44,809 nucleotides of DNA from NCBI GenBank assembly GCA_028278335.1, contig JANQEN010000139.1:1-44809 (forward strand). Reading direction: 5' to 3'. The position numbers and the translations under genes were made by a program. The notes under the pieces were generated by a model that was not told where the DNA came from, searched no databases, and saw nothing but the letters and a program-made list of their open reading frames with translations. Positions 1 to 8,548 of this stretch are shown piece by piece. This stretch comes from Chitinivibrionales bacterium. GTDB lineage: Bacteria > Fibrobacterota > Chitinivibrionia > Chitinivibrionales > JANQEN01. The stretch's first letter is position 1. Every line of letters starts with the position of its first letter.

Positions 1-98
1 GCTTCTCAATAATCTTGTCCTATATTGTGTTGCGGTATAACTGTTTCTATAAGAGTTTTGTCAAAAATCATGGGACAAAACTTTTGAGAAACAGTATA
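1..98 (+). repeat. MITE-like two-palindrome repeat, copy 1 (truncated by window edge)
   Basis: This matches the copies at 11421-11525 and 40562-40665 almost base for base. The left terminus (TATACC) lies outside the window. The right half, about 37-98, is a near-palindrome opening with ACTGTTTCT and closing with AGAAACAGTATA. It carries no ORF. It lies downstream of the minus-strand gene ending at 240, so its stem could also act as a 3' transcript boundary, which is inference. Confidence 0.85.
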
Positions 99-239
99 AT
101 ACCAAGGGTATAATAGAAGTTAATCAACAACAGGTCAAAAAAAACATTGGTTTGTGTATTATTTCATGTGTGATGTACAATGATGGATATTGTTTTTGTG
201 CTAAAATAATGATATGAGCAGAATACTGAAATAACATTT

Positions 240-1793
240 TCACAGCTCAAACATGAACGCCCCTGAAGATTTAGTACCAAGCCATATAATATCGGTGGTA
301 TCCAGAGCTACGGATTTAATCTCTTTGTTGTTTAAGAAGGAATAGCGATGTCCTGAATAATCTATCCATTTCGTTCCAGTATAGCAGGTCAAACCCTCAT
401 CAGAGGCAATATAGATATTTCCAGCATCATCTTCATCAATGTCATTACAAACCCCCTTAAGAATTGGGCTTGATGAGGCATCAAAATAGGTCCATGTCGT
501 TTGATCAACAGAAAGGAGCATGACACCATGTAATTGCCCAAACCACTTATTCCCCTTTTTATCAATATGTACCCAAAGCACACTGTCTGAAACTAAATCA
601 GAATTGGTCTTATCAAAAACAGTAATACTGCTATCTTTAAATTTTACAACTCCCCTATCTGTGGCAGCCCATACAGTATCCCCTATATCAATTGTTACAT
701 CAAAGACATTTTTCAATGGTGGCGTATGATTTTCGCCATACCCAGTCCAAGACACATGGGGAATATATCTAAAAACTCCATGATGTAACGTACTAACCCA
801 AATGTTCCCATTAGAGTCACTGCCTATACCAGTAACGGTATCGGCCACCATATGGGAATTCTCTTTTGTAAAATGCTCAATTTGATTATGTAGTAAACTG
901 GTAACACCTTTTTGGGTAGCAAACCATATTTTCCCTGTTTTATCTTGATATATTCTGTTGACACTATCCGACTGTAGCCCAGTATTGTTTACTGTATAAT
1001 AAGCCCACCTTTGATTTGACCATAAGGCTGCACCGATCCCATAGGTCCCAAACCACTGGGTACCATTCTCTTCAATAAAGAGCTCTTGAACAAAATCATG
1101 GCGCATAGGAGAATTGTCCCGTGAATAATTTACCCAGACCACTGAATCACCAACCAACACAGTGTCATTGGGAATCACCTCAAAGGATTCAGTAACAGAT
1201 ACTTGCATCGAGGGAATCTGAGTATTGGTATAGTAAATTGTATTAAAAATCGCCTGCGGTAAAGAATCGAAGATGATACTAATCGTGCTATCTGCAGGTA
1301 CACCCCTACTCTCTGTGCTTAAGAAACGTTGTGTTCCTTCAACATAAACATACCCCCCAGGAACAGAAAGGGAGTCCGGTAGTAGCGCCTTTACAACACC
1401 GGGATCTTTCAGTACACCCTCTGAGGCATTGGTTGTATCTCCTGATATGACAATTTGTTTTATAAAGAAACGACTACCAGACAAAATATCCTTTGCCTCA
1501 ATATTATACCGCTGTAGCGTATCGGGAACCGGCAATAGGTAAGCGCCCAGGTCATCGGTTGTATCAATTAAGGAGTCGGGAATTTCTCCATCATAGACTG
1601 GATTGTGCTTAGCCCGTATTAAGGTGACCTCTACAGAGGAAGCGGGAACACCGGTACTAGACACAGCTTTTCCAATAATGACAGCACTGGGATTGGGGAA
1701 ATCATCACCACCACCGCCAGCCACATCACCGATGGAACACATACACAGCGTACAAACAAAGAAAACAACTACACTTAAAAGGAAGTATCTCAT
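240..1793 (-). CDS. Secreted protein: carboxypeptidase-regulatory-like domain plus Reg_prop-type beta-propeller
   Basis: The 517-residue protein starts with a hydrophobic signal segment ending in a Cys-rich stretch (LCMCS). A lipoprotein is possible, but the lipobox is not canonical. Residues about 36-110 read like a carboxypeptidase-regulatory or Ig-like domain (IIGKAVSSTG, then DDLGAYLLPVP). From about 235 to the end there are repeated blades of the type 'G-x-I/V-W-F/V-A/G-T-x-x-G-V', such as KIWFATQKGV, NIWVSTLHHGV, TVWAATDRGV and IIWLGTKSSG. These match the two-component-regulator propeller repeat. The ATG overlaps the stop of the upstream TIGR02147 gene (ATGA), so the two are translationally coupled. 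The ligand is unknown; the propeller may bind glycan or protein at the cell surface. The domain call is firm, the function is not. Confidence 0.85.
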   Translation of the reverse strand: MRYFLLSVVVFFVCTLCMCSIGDVAGGGGDDFPNPSAVIIGKAVSSTGVPASSVEVTLIRAKHNPVYDGEIPDSLIDTTDDLGAYLLPVPDTLQRYNIEAKDILSGSRFFIKQIVISGDTTNASEGVLKDPGVVKALLPDSLSVPGGYVYVEGTQRFLSTESRGVPADSTISIIFDSLPQAIFNTIYYTNTQIPSMQVSVTESFEVIPNDTVLVGDSVVWVNYSRDNSPMRHDFVQELFIEENGTQWFGTYGIGAALWSNQRWAYYTVNNTGLQSDSVNRIYQDKTGKIWFATQKGVTSLLHNQIEHFTKENSHMVADTVTGIGSDSNGNIWVSTLHHGVFRYIPHVSWTGYGENHTPPLKNVFDVTIDIGDTVWAATDRGVVKFKDSSITVFDKTNSDLVSDSVLWVHIDKKGNKWFGQLHGVMLLSVDQTTWTYFDASSSPILKGVCNDIDEDDAGNIYIASDEGLTCYTGTKWIDYSGHRYSFLNNKEIKSVALDTTDIIWLGTKSSGAFMFEL

Positions 1794-2614
1794 AGATCTT
1801 TTCTTTTTTTTGATTTTGGCAAAAATTGAGTGTTCAAAAGCATTATACAGTCTGGATTATGGGAATCGTTTTTAACCATTTCCCATATCTCATTTCTGAA
1901 CTCCTCAATCTTTTTATTAATCTCTTCACGAAGATTTTCACTAACGCTCATAAGCATGGATGATATATGTCGCTCGTCAGCAGGCATTGACATTAAAGCC
2001 TCCTGGGCCTGCTTAAGCCACTCCTTATGCGCCTGTTTTAATTGGGCGGTCAGTTTTGGCGAGGGTTCAATAAATTTGTCAGTTGCATAATACTTATTGT
2101 CCTCTCCAATCCCAATAATGTTCCACGCAAGCAAATCATTAACTAGCTTTTTTATCACAGTGGCAGGGATTTTAGGGATAAGAAATTGAGCAATCTGAGT
2201 GGGATCACCGGTGTACTCCAACACCATAATGGCATTTCTAATTAAAGAGTAGCGGTAATCCTGGTAGTATTTGCTTAAAGCCGGATTTATCTTTACAAAA
2301 GAGCTGCGGGATCGCCGGTAGATAATAGTTTTATATAAACGATCTTTCTCTTCAAGCTTCTTAGCATGAGCATACTGGACTAATACTCTAAAAAATTCAG
2401 CCTCGTGTGACAAAAGAGAAAATACGGCAATAACCTTTTCAACAGCATCAGCACTAAGCTTTCTTTTTCCCTTAATCACATCATTTATAAAATTAGGGTT
2501 AGAAAACCCCGCCTTTAAGGCAAATTTTCTACATGAAAAAGAGGCATTTTCCTTCTCTCTTTCGTAGAGATCTTTTAGAAAGTGGCGATAATTTTCGTAC
2601 TGATATATATCCAT
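1790..2614 (-). CDS. TIGR02147 family putative transcriptional regulator
   Basis: The start is taken at the internal ATG (protein MDIYQYENYRHFL) because family members begin with this 'I-x-x-Y-x-x-Y-R-x-F-L' segment. The frame extends five codons upstream to a TTG at 2629, and neither start has a clear Shine-Dalgarno. The protein has about 274 residues. Residues about 25-70 form a helix-turn-helix-like segment (FSCRKFALKAGFSNPNF, then VIKGKRKLS). The rest is the helical domain typical of the family, including a winged-helix-like part (TVIKKLVNDLLAWNIIG). TIGR02147 is a large paralogous family described from Fibrobacter succinogenes with predicted DNA-binding function. Its overlap with the secreted propeller gene suggests the pair acts together, with the regulator possibly controlling envelope genes. 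The family call is confident; target genes are unknown. Confidence 0.88.
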   Translation of the reverse strand: MDIYQYENYRHFLKDLYEREKENASFSCRKFALKAGFSNPNFINDVIKGKRKLSADAVEKVIAVFSLLSHEAEFFRVLVQYAHAKKLEEKDRLYKTIIYRRSRSSFVKINPALSKYYQDYRYSLIRNAIMVLEYTGDPTQIAQFLIPKIPATVIKKLVNDLLAWNIIGIGEDNKYYATDKFIEPSPKLTAQLKQAHKEWLKQAQEALMSMPADERHISSMLMSVSENLREEINKKIEEFRNEIWEMVKNDSHNPDCIMLLNTQFLPKSKKRKDL

Positions 2615-2629
2615 TGCTGTTTTATTCAA

Positions 2630-3192
2630 AAGGGTATTTAATTACTTGAGATATTAGTTATTTCTACCTACCATAAATATATCACGAATACTACAAAATG
2701 TAGTAAATTTTATTTGATTACGATTAAAAAGCTGATTCAATTTTATATTTTATTTAATTGTAATGAGTTATACACATTCCTATTTATTATACTTCATGCT
2801 TCAGAATACTTAATGAGTTACATAGTAATTCCAACTCAATGATTAAGCAATTTTCAACACACCCCCTTCTTTCATGATTTTAATCCCCTTCAATCGCCCC
2901 GCCGAATGGTTCAGTATAGCACGAGTTGCTGTTTGAGGCGAAGCCGAGTTCAACGAGGGCCTGAACCTGAGGCGAAAAGGGCGATTGCGGGGTGTGTTTC
3001 TTTGCATACTTTCTTTGCACAAGCAAAGAAAGTATGGCTGCTGTCGGGCAGCACCCCGACGATCTAAATCAGACATGAAATAGCACAGTTTGCATGATCA
3101 AGTAGTCCTTGGAGAGATAACATAAGGAAATATTTTTGGAAACAACTGCAAGCAAAAGCATCTGAATCATTGCCAATATTTCTTGCGAAGTG
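2630..3192. other. 563-bp intergenic region without a supported gene
   Basis: The first 200 bp are very AT-rich and lie upstream of the TIGR02147 gene, so its promoter should be here, but no convincing -35/-10 pair stands out. Positions 2856-3060 hold a GC-richer multi-hairpin repeat, listed separately. The remaining bases up to the VWA gene stop show nothing recognisable. Confidence 0.6.
2856..3060. repeat. GC-richer nested inverted-repeat element
   Basis: Several nested inverted repeats are visible: AACACACCCC at 2856-2865 with GGGGTGTGTT at 2989-2998, CAATCGCCC at 2891-2899 with GGGCGATTG at 2979-2987, and GGTTCAG at 2908-2914 with CTGAACC at 2961-2967. Next to them is a perfect 14-bp stem with a 4-base loop, CATACTTTCTTTGC at 3005-3018 and its complement at 3023-3036, then a short GTCGGG/CCCGAC stem ending at 3060. 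Base composition differs from the AT-rich flanks. It looks like a dispersed repeat or structured RNA; only one copy is in this window. Confidence 0.6.
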
Positions 3193-5964
3193 CTATTTCA
3201 CCCCGACCATCAACTTCATCTTCTGTGCATAGCCTGAATTATCAGGTTCTGCGGTTGTTTCCTGAATGTCAAAGAGGCAGAGATACATACCAGATCCAAC
3301 AATGCGACTATTGCTATTCTTAAGGTTCCAGACAAATATAAGGCGTTTCTTTGAATCGTCCCATGCCATAGGCTTGTCTTTAATAATAGTATTTCCTATT
3401 GGGTCTAGTATGGTAATAGTGCCAGAAGCTTGGAATGCTTCAAATACATTATCCACATTGTCCGGTACTACATTGATAATCATACCGGTATATTTTCCAT
3501 TGTTCTGTTGAGCAAGGTTCAGATCGTTGAAGAGTTGTTGCTCTTGAAATAGCTTTATATACTGTTCTGGGATGATATACGTTTCACTGGCAATGTGGGC
3601 TAAGGAGACCGGAGAGACCGCCTTTGGAATGAGGGTAAAGGGAAGAAGCCGTTTGTCAACATAGACTTTTCTTTTAGTGTTACTTTTATTATTCTGAAAA
3701 TTTGACACGGTATTGCCCGATGCATCTTTACAGAGGTCTCCCACATGATCACCTTCATGAATCCAGATAGAGTCTCCCTCCTGAATTGTTATGTCACTTT
3801 GAGAGTACGATTCTATGACAAAGCACATGGTGCTTTTTGATGGCTGTGACAGAGCCTGAAGTGTCGCTGTATAATTGGTATTATTATCTCGTGACAAAAA
3901 ATAGAAGGGTATGGAAGCACTCACATACTTCACTGGTTCGGAAAAAGTAACCTGCAACGTATCGGCTATTGTGCTATCCATCTGTAGGATCGCAAGAGCG
4001 CTTCGTTCATCCCAGTGAATCAACGGTGCGACTTTGTCAATAGGTGTAATAGATTTTGCAGCAATCTTACCACCGGCCTTAAGAAACATTTCTTTAGTAG
4101 TAATGATATCATCATCGGTGATATACGTAAAGGGAGTATGCCCCAGCTCTTCATTGACAACAAGATATACGTTATTGCTATCACGTTTATAATCATTAAT
4201 GGTAAAACCTCTAAAAGAGGGCAACACTAATGATTTATCCACAATCTCATCGATATGCTCATCAGTCAACCCACCAATAATATCAGTAGATAGATGACAA
4301 AAGATACTATCAACATAGCCATCGGCATTTACATCGTAGTAAAAGGCTTTATCCAGGTTTACATAACCGGTAAAGGAGGTTGGTATTTTGTATCGCAGTG
4401 TATCTAAGGTAAGCTTTGGATTTTCATTGTTGCGAAAGATTGCCACAACCGTATCATCCAGACGATACTGTAAAGTACCATTATTGGGCTCTGGATCTTT
4501 ATTATTTATCATTTCATGACTAAATTCTTTGCTAAAAAAGGCCCCACTTTTACTCAGCACAAAGACTTCCCTATCCTGTTTTTGGCCAATCGTGGTAATG
4601 AGTTCTATACTCACCTTTGTGTAATCATATTGCGCAGTGCCACCATCATAGGTAAAGCGTACCTCCATGGGGTTCATGGTTTCACCTAGGGCCTGTTGCT
4701 GGGCACCATTGTAGAAAAAACCGATATCACGATCCCAGCAGCGTACATCAAACTTTGCTGTATCCAAGGGGTTTGCAAAGGGATCAATGCGCACGGTAAA
4801 GTTGGTGTTGGTAGATGTGTCATATTCAATGGTGTGCACATTACCAGAATCATCCAAAGTGTCCCGTTTCACATGATATTTATTATAAAAAGTAAATCCA
4901 GTAGTAACGCCTTCCAAAGGAAAGAGTGAGGGAAAAGTAAAGGCTGTTGAGTCCCAGTTTTTCATGACCTGGCCACTGTTAACCGACATTTCTGTGGGAG
5001 TTAAACCGGTGGTTTTTAAGATCTGACTCATGACATTTTTCATGAGGAAGGCCATCAGAGTATCATAGGTTGAATTTCTAAAGGGCCAAATTTTACTCTC
5101 CGGATTTGTTGTAGAGTAGCCATTATTCTGAATATTTCTTGTCATGTCAACAAGTTGTTGCGGAAGAGTATCCCCCGCTTTGTCAAAAAATATTGTATAG
5201 GTGGTTGGGATCTGTTCACCCTTTACATACTTAAGTTTTTCTTCCGGTGGATCTCTTGGCTCTGTGGCTTTCCCATCAGAAAAGAAAATAACGTAATGAT
5301 TCTTTTTATCAATGGTCGATGGTTTCACCCCGTCTCTGGCAGAATAGAAGCCATTATTAATATTGGTCCCATTTGCTGGTGTCCAGGTTGGTTTATACTT
5401 TAAATCAATCGTATAATAGGGAGCGGTAAAGGGTGGACGCCCTGGATTGTAGACTGAGTCAACTTGAAGATAGTGCTTGAGAATCTCATGTCCCTTTCGA
5501 CCATCATAATCCTTTCTTAGGCGCAATAAGGGAATATATCTTCCAGTGCCCTCTTCTGGTATTTGTTTAAATATGGTGTCATGGGCGGGATCAAAGAGGA
5601 GATTAGTATTAAAAACTACCACCCCCACTTCTGAATCAGGGGATTTTTTAAGAATCAGATCAATAAGATCCCTGGTCACGCGAAAGCGGTTGCCGTTTTT
5701 ATCCATACCAGAGCGACCATTCATACTTCCTGAGTTGTCTATAACAAAAAATATGGCGGTTCTATTGCAGGTGTCACAAATGGTATCTCCTGAAGTTCCT
5801 GCGTACAAATAATCGGAGAGGGCCACCATTTCTGAGGGTACCGTCATGATACTATCATTGAAATCTTCAGGATATCCCTTGTAAGCGAATTTGCAAACCT
5901 CTTTACAACACACCATTCCATAGAAAAACAGCATAGGTATAATTATGTACGACAACGTTTTCAT
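3193..5964 (-). CDS. Exported VWA-domain protein with T9SS-like C-terminal domain
   Basis: The start is placed at the ATG at 5964, preceded by AAAGGAT at good spacing, giving 923 residues; the frame extends 12 codons further but without better support. A signal segment (MKTLSYIIIPMLFFYG) leads to a von Willebrand A domain with an intact MIDAS motif, DNSGS at about residues 76-80. The middle holds a calcium-loop-like DVNADGYVD and Ig-like strands with 'VTFSEPV', as in SbsA-type Ig domains. The last ~80 residues (ITILDPIGNTI, then FVWNL, then GSGMYLCLFDI) match the layout of T9SS/FlgD-like sorting domains. It is the last gene of the operon that starts with the PorV-TPR gene, 25 bp after the Kelch gene. 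A role as a surface adhesin or matrix protein is inferred. Confidence 0.85.
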   Translation of the reverse strand: MKTLSYIIIPMLFFYGMVCCKEVCKFAYKGYPEDFNDSIMTVPSEMVALSDYLYAGTSGDTICDTCNRTAIFFVIDNSGSMNGRSGMDKNGNRFRVTRDLIDLILKKSPDSEVGVVVFNTNLLFDPAHDTIFKQIPEEGTGRYIPLLRLRKDYDGRKGHEILKHYLQVDSVYNPGRPPFTAPYYTIDLKYKPTWTPANGTNINNGFYSARDGVKPSTIDKKNHYVIFFSDGKATEPRDPPEEKLKYVKGEQIPTTYTIFFDKAGDTLPQQLVDMTRNIQNNGYSTTNPESKIWPFRNSTYDTLMAFLMKNVMSQILKTTGLTPTEMSVNSGQVMKNWDSTAFTFPSLFPLEGVTTGFTFYNKYHVKRDTLDDSGNVHTIEYDTSTNTNFTVRIDPFANPLDTAKFDVRCWDRDIGFFYNGAQQQALGETMNPMEVRFTYDGGTAQYDYTKVSIELITTIGQKQDREVFVLSKSGAFFSKEFSHEMINNKDPEPNNGTLQYRLDDTVVAIFRNNENPKLTLDTLRYKIPTSFTGYVNLDKAFYYDVNADGYVDSIFCHLSTDIIGGLTDEHIDEIVDKSLVLPSFRGFTINDYKRDSNNVYLVVNEELGHTPFTYITDDDIITTKEMFLKAGGKIAAKSITPIDKVAPLIHWDERSALAILQMDSTIADTLQVTFSEPVKYVSASIPFYFLSRDNNTNYTATLQALSQPSKSTMCFVIESYSQSDITIQEGDSIWIHEGDHVGDLCKDASGNTVSNFQNNKSNTKRKVYVDKRLLPFTLIPKAVSPVSLAHIASETYIIPEQYIKLFQEQQLFNDLNLAQQNNGKYTGMIINVVPDNVDNVFEAFQASGTITILDPIGNTIIKDKPMAWDDSKKRLIFVWNLKNSNSRIVGSGMYLCLFDIQETTAEPDNSGYAQKMKLMVGVK

Positions 5965-5989
5965 TAATCTATCCTTTGATTTATTTACA

Positions 5990-7279
5990 TTAGAGTACAA
6001 TCATTTTTTTTACTACTCTATCCTCTGGAGTGAAAAGGTGCATTATATAGTACCCCTTTGGCACTGGCCTCCCCTTGGTGTCGCAACAATCCCATTGCAC
6101 GGTGTGGCGCCCCTTCTCTTTGGTGCCATTACAGAGAGTTGTAATAGTGCGTCCGGTTATCGAAAAGAGAGAAATCCTAATTGGTAAGCGCTTAGCCAAG
6201 GCGTAGTTAACTTGCACAGTTCTTCTATTGCGTTGTTGGGTTATGGATTCTATGGTGATATTAGTATAGTTTATTGACCTATTTATAGGGGGATTTTGTA
6301 TACTGATGGGACCATTTAAGTACCACACATCGTTAAGGGGTACAGAACTGCCTTTACCACCCATAATCCACAACTTTTTTTTATATTCCAGTGCCCCATG
6401 AAAAGATCGTGCCTGCCATGAACCGGAGTACTCGTTAACCCAATGAATACCATCGATTGAATGATAGACTGTATTATAAAAACTTGAATTCCATTGACCG
6501 CCAGTAAACCACATCTTATTTGCATAGGTTGCCACATTGTACAGGTAAATATTTTGAGGTAAATTATTATTTGTTGCCAGGATCCAGCTTTTTCCATCAA
6601 CGGAATACCAGGAATCTTTTTCATTAAACCCGCCGCCTATCACCCAGATTTTATTATCATAAGAAACACTAGTATGATAAATGCGCGCGCTCCAACCAGC
6701 AGCGCCGGTCGCCTGCTTCCAAGTGATACCATCGGATGAGTACCACACATCATTACATTTCTTACCATTTTCATTGTACCCACCCAAAATCCACATCTTA
6801 TTATTATGAACAATTGCACTGTGAAATTGACGCCACCAGCCAGTTGAGTCGGTTACTTGAGTCCAATGGGCACCATTTTCTGATCTCCAGACATCCCCAA
6901 AGGTCTCAAATATGGCTCCACCAAGAAGGTAGAGCGCACCCTTAAACGGTATAATAGTAAAGCCCAACCTTTTCAGCAACGATACGGTGTCGGCTGCCAA
7001 GGTCCATGTTGCTCCATCAGTTGAGTTCCACACATCGGTTTGTCTGACATCATCAGCAGTGACACCGCCAATTACCCACATCTTATCTTTGAATACTAAG
7101 GCACTGAAGGAATAGCGAGGAGACCATTGCGCCTGATTTGTAGCAATCTGCCAATTTTTTTGAGCCTGTCCAGAAATGGAAACCAACATAATAAAAAGAA
7201 ACCACAAACAATAGGGAAACCTTACTAGTGCAAATTTTCTTGCTTGAAACCAATTTTTAATGACGTTACTTCTTGACAT
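5990..7279 (-). CDS. Exported Kelch/galactose-oxidase-like propeller with T9SS-like C-terminal domain
   Basis: The ATG at 7279 is chosen because AAAAGGT sits upstream at about 8 bases; the longer reading to 7297 would need a TTG inside the previous gene's end. The 429-residue product has an export signal (FLFIMLVSISGQAQ) and then repeated blades with 'K-M-W-V/I-I/L-G-G' and 'D-V-W-x-S-x-D-G-x-x-W' signatures (KMWVIGGV, DVWNSTDGATW, KMWILGGY, DVWYSSDGITW, KLWIMGGK), typical of Kelch-like propellers. The last ~80 residues (IRISLFSITGRTI, then GRHTVQWDCCDTKG, then GYYIMHLF) form a T9SS/FlgD-like sorting domain. It starts 14 bp after the FG-GAP gene stop, in the same operon. No catalytic Cys-Tyr pair of galactose oxidase was identified, so a binding role is more likely. 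Confidence 0.88.
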   Translation of the reverse strand: MSRSNVIKNWFQARKFALVRFPYCLWFLFIMLVSISGQAQKNWQIATNQAQWSPRYSFSALVFKDKMWVIGGVTADDVRQTDVWNSTDGATWTLAADTVSLLKRLGFTIIPFKGALYLLGGAIFETFGDVWRSENGAHWTQVTDSTGWWRQFHSAIVHNNKMWILGGYNENGKKCNDVWYSSDGITWKQATGAAGWSARIYHTSVSYDNKIWVIGGGFNEKDSWYSVDGKSWILATNNNLPQNIYLYNVATYANKMWFTGGQWNSSFYNTVYHSIDGIHWVNEYSGSWQARSFHGALEYKKKLWIMGGKGSSVPLNDVWYLNGPISIQNPPINRSINYTNITIESITQQRNRRTVQVNYALAKRLPIRISLFSITGRTITTLCNGTKEKGRHTVQWDCCDTKGRPVPKGYYIMHLFTPEDRVVKKMIVL

Positions 7280-7293
7280 TTCTATACCTTTTC

Positions 7294-8532
7294 TCAATTG
7301 TTAATTTGACGATTGCCCTGTAATACAACTTTTCCGTAAAACTGCTCACCGCTCTGAAGCATAATCTGCACGATATAGACACCGGGACTAAATTGTGCAT
7401 TTTCACATTCAAACAAAAAATGTTGTGCATCAACTTTTACACTATTGCTTAACGTATGCGTCCTTCCCAAGGCAGAGGTTACCACAACTGTGATGCTCTG
7501 CATAAAAGGTTTTTCTAATGATAGTGCGATTCTATTTCTAAAGAGAGTCATACTTTTAATGTTTGAAGACTTTGATATACGAATACCCTTTTGCACAGAG
7601 CTACCCTTTTCTCCAAGGTAAAGATAGAGCTTTGAGTCAGTAACATATTCACTCCAAACTAAATCCAAGACACCATCTTCGTTCCAGTCAACTAAGGTTC
7701 CTCGTGTATCTAAACCAGCCTTAATAGGTGAACCATCTGTTTTTTCTAAAAGAGTTGGGTTGTTAAAAGCTGGACTGCTATTGGTCCCGATATTTTTATA
7801 ATATTTAAAATCACCTCCGATATGGCCGGCTATAAGGTCCTTTTTCCCATCACCATTTAAATCAACCACTTCAATTTGACATCTTCCCAAACCAATATCA
7901 CTGCCATTGGCCTGCAATTTTGTGTAATTGGTAAATTTAAATGCGGTCTTTGAACCGTTGTTCAAATACACCCGAATCCCTTCGCTTGCTGACTCACTAC
8001 CCAGAAGTAAATCAAATAAACCATCCTCGTTCCAATCGGTGATAACCGGTGAAGAGTTACTCGTTTTTATAACACCAGCGCTGGCTGCTATTCTTTCCCC
8101 TGTTTTTAAAGTCCCATCGGAATTGCCTGCGAAAAAGGTAACATGGCCATCCCGGTCTCCCATAATCAAATCTTTAAATCCATCGCCATTAATATCCTCA
8201 ACCTGAGGGTTATTCGCTCCAATACATCAACCAGAGTGGAGGTATATATCCTGTCCTCCTGCTTTTAGATTTTGCTTTGCCGCAAACTCCGGTGCCGAGT
8301 TTGTACCGATATTGAGATATAAAAAGACATTGGGGCTATTCTTAATAAACACGCCAATGATAAGGTCCTTTTTACCATCACCATTCCAATCACCTACCCA
8401 GGGAGCGGGGCACCAATACTTTATTGGAGTCCCCGCAGCATTAATGAGTCCTGCATCTTTAAACTTTGGTAATTCAGCGCTACTGATCAAATAGAGCAAA
8501 ATTAGGAAAAGTGCAATTATTCTTATTTTCAT
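7294..8532 (-). pseudogene. FG-GAP/VCBS-repeat exported protein interrupted by one in-frame TGA
   Basis: A single frame of 413 codons runs from the ATG at 8532 to the TGA at 7296-7294, broken only by a TGA at codon 102 (positions 8229-8227). There is no frameshift: translation continues seamlessly with FG-GAP repeats on both sides. The N-terminus is a signal peptide (ALFLILLYLISSA). Repeats of the form 'D-W/L-N-G/E-D-G-x-x-D-L' occur five times (DWNGDGKKDL, DINGDGFKDL, DWNEDGLFDL, DLNGDGKKDL, DWNEDGVLDL), consistent with a calcium-binding integrin-alpha-like propeller. The C-terminus (ITVVVTSALGRTH, then FSPGVYIVQIML) is T9SS-like. A nonsense mutation, a sequencing error or UGA readthrough as selenocysteine are all possible. 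The codon lies between blades, and the rest looks uneroded, so the change is recent or tolerated. Confidence 0.8.
8196..8208 (-). promoter_or_regulatory. Short hairpin downstream of the in-frame UGA (speculative SECIS-like)
   Basis: On the minus strand, 23 nt after the in-frame UGA, CCUCA and UGAGG form a 5-bp stem closing a GGU loop. Bacterial SECIS elements usually place a small apical loop with an early G roughly 16-37 nt after the UGA, and this one fits that geometry. The stem is short, and such a hairpin is expected fairly often by chance, so this is only a pointer for testing. Confidence 0.15.
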
Positions 8533-8548
8533 GATTTCAACATCTTCC

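Noticed and set aside
2843..3076. 77-codon minus-strand frame
   Set aside because: It lies entirely over the nested inverted-repeat element; composition reflects the GC-rich palindromes, with no ribosome site or recognisable protein.
7280..7297. Upstream TTG start for the Kelch-like gene
   Set aside because: It overlaps the stop of the preceding gene and lacks a ribosome site, while the ATG at 7279 has AAAAGGT at good spacing.
8227..8229. Genome-wide recoding of UGA as an amino acid
   Set aside because: Several intact genes here end in TGA, for example the TIGR02147 gene at 1790 and the esterase at 15082, so UGA is a normal stop.
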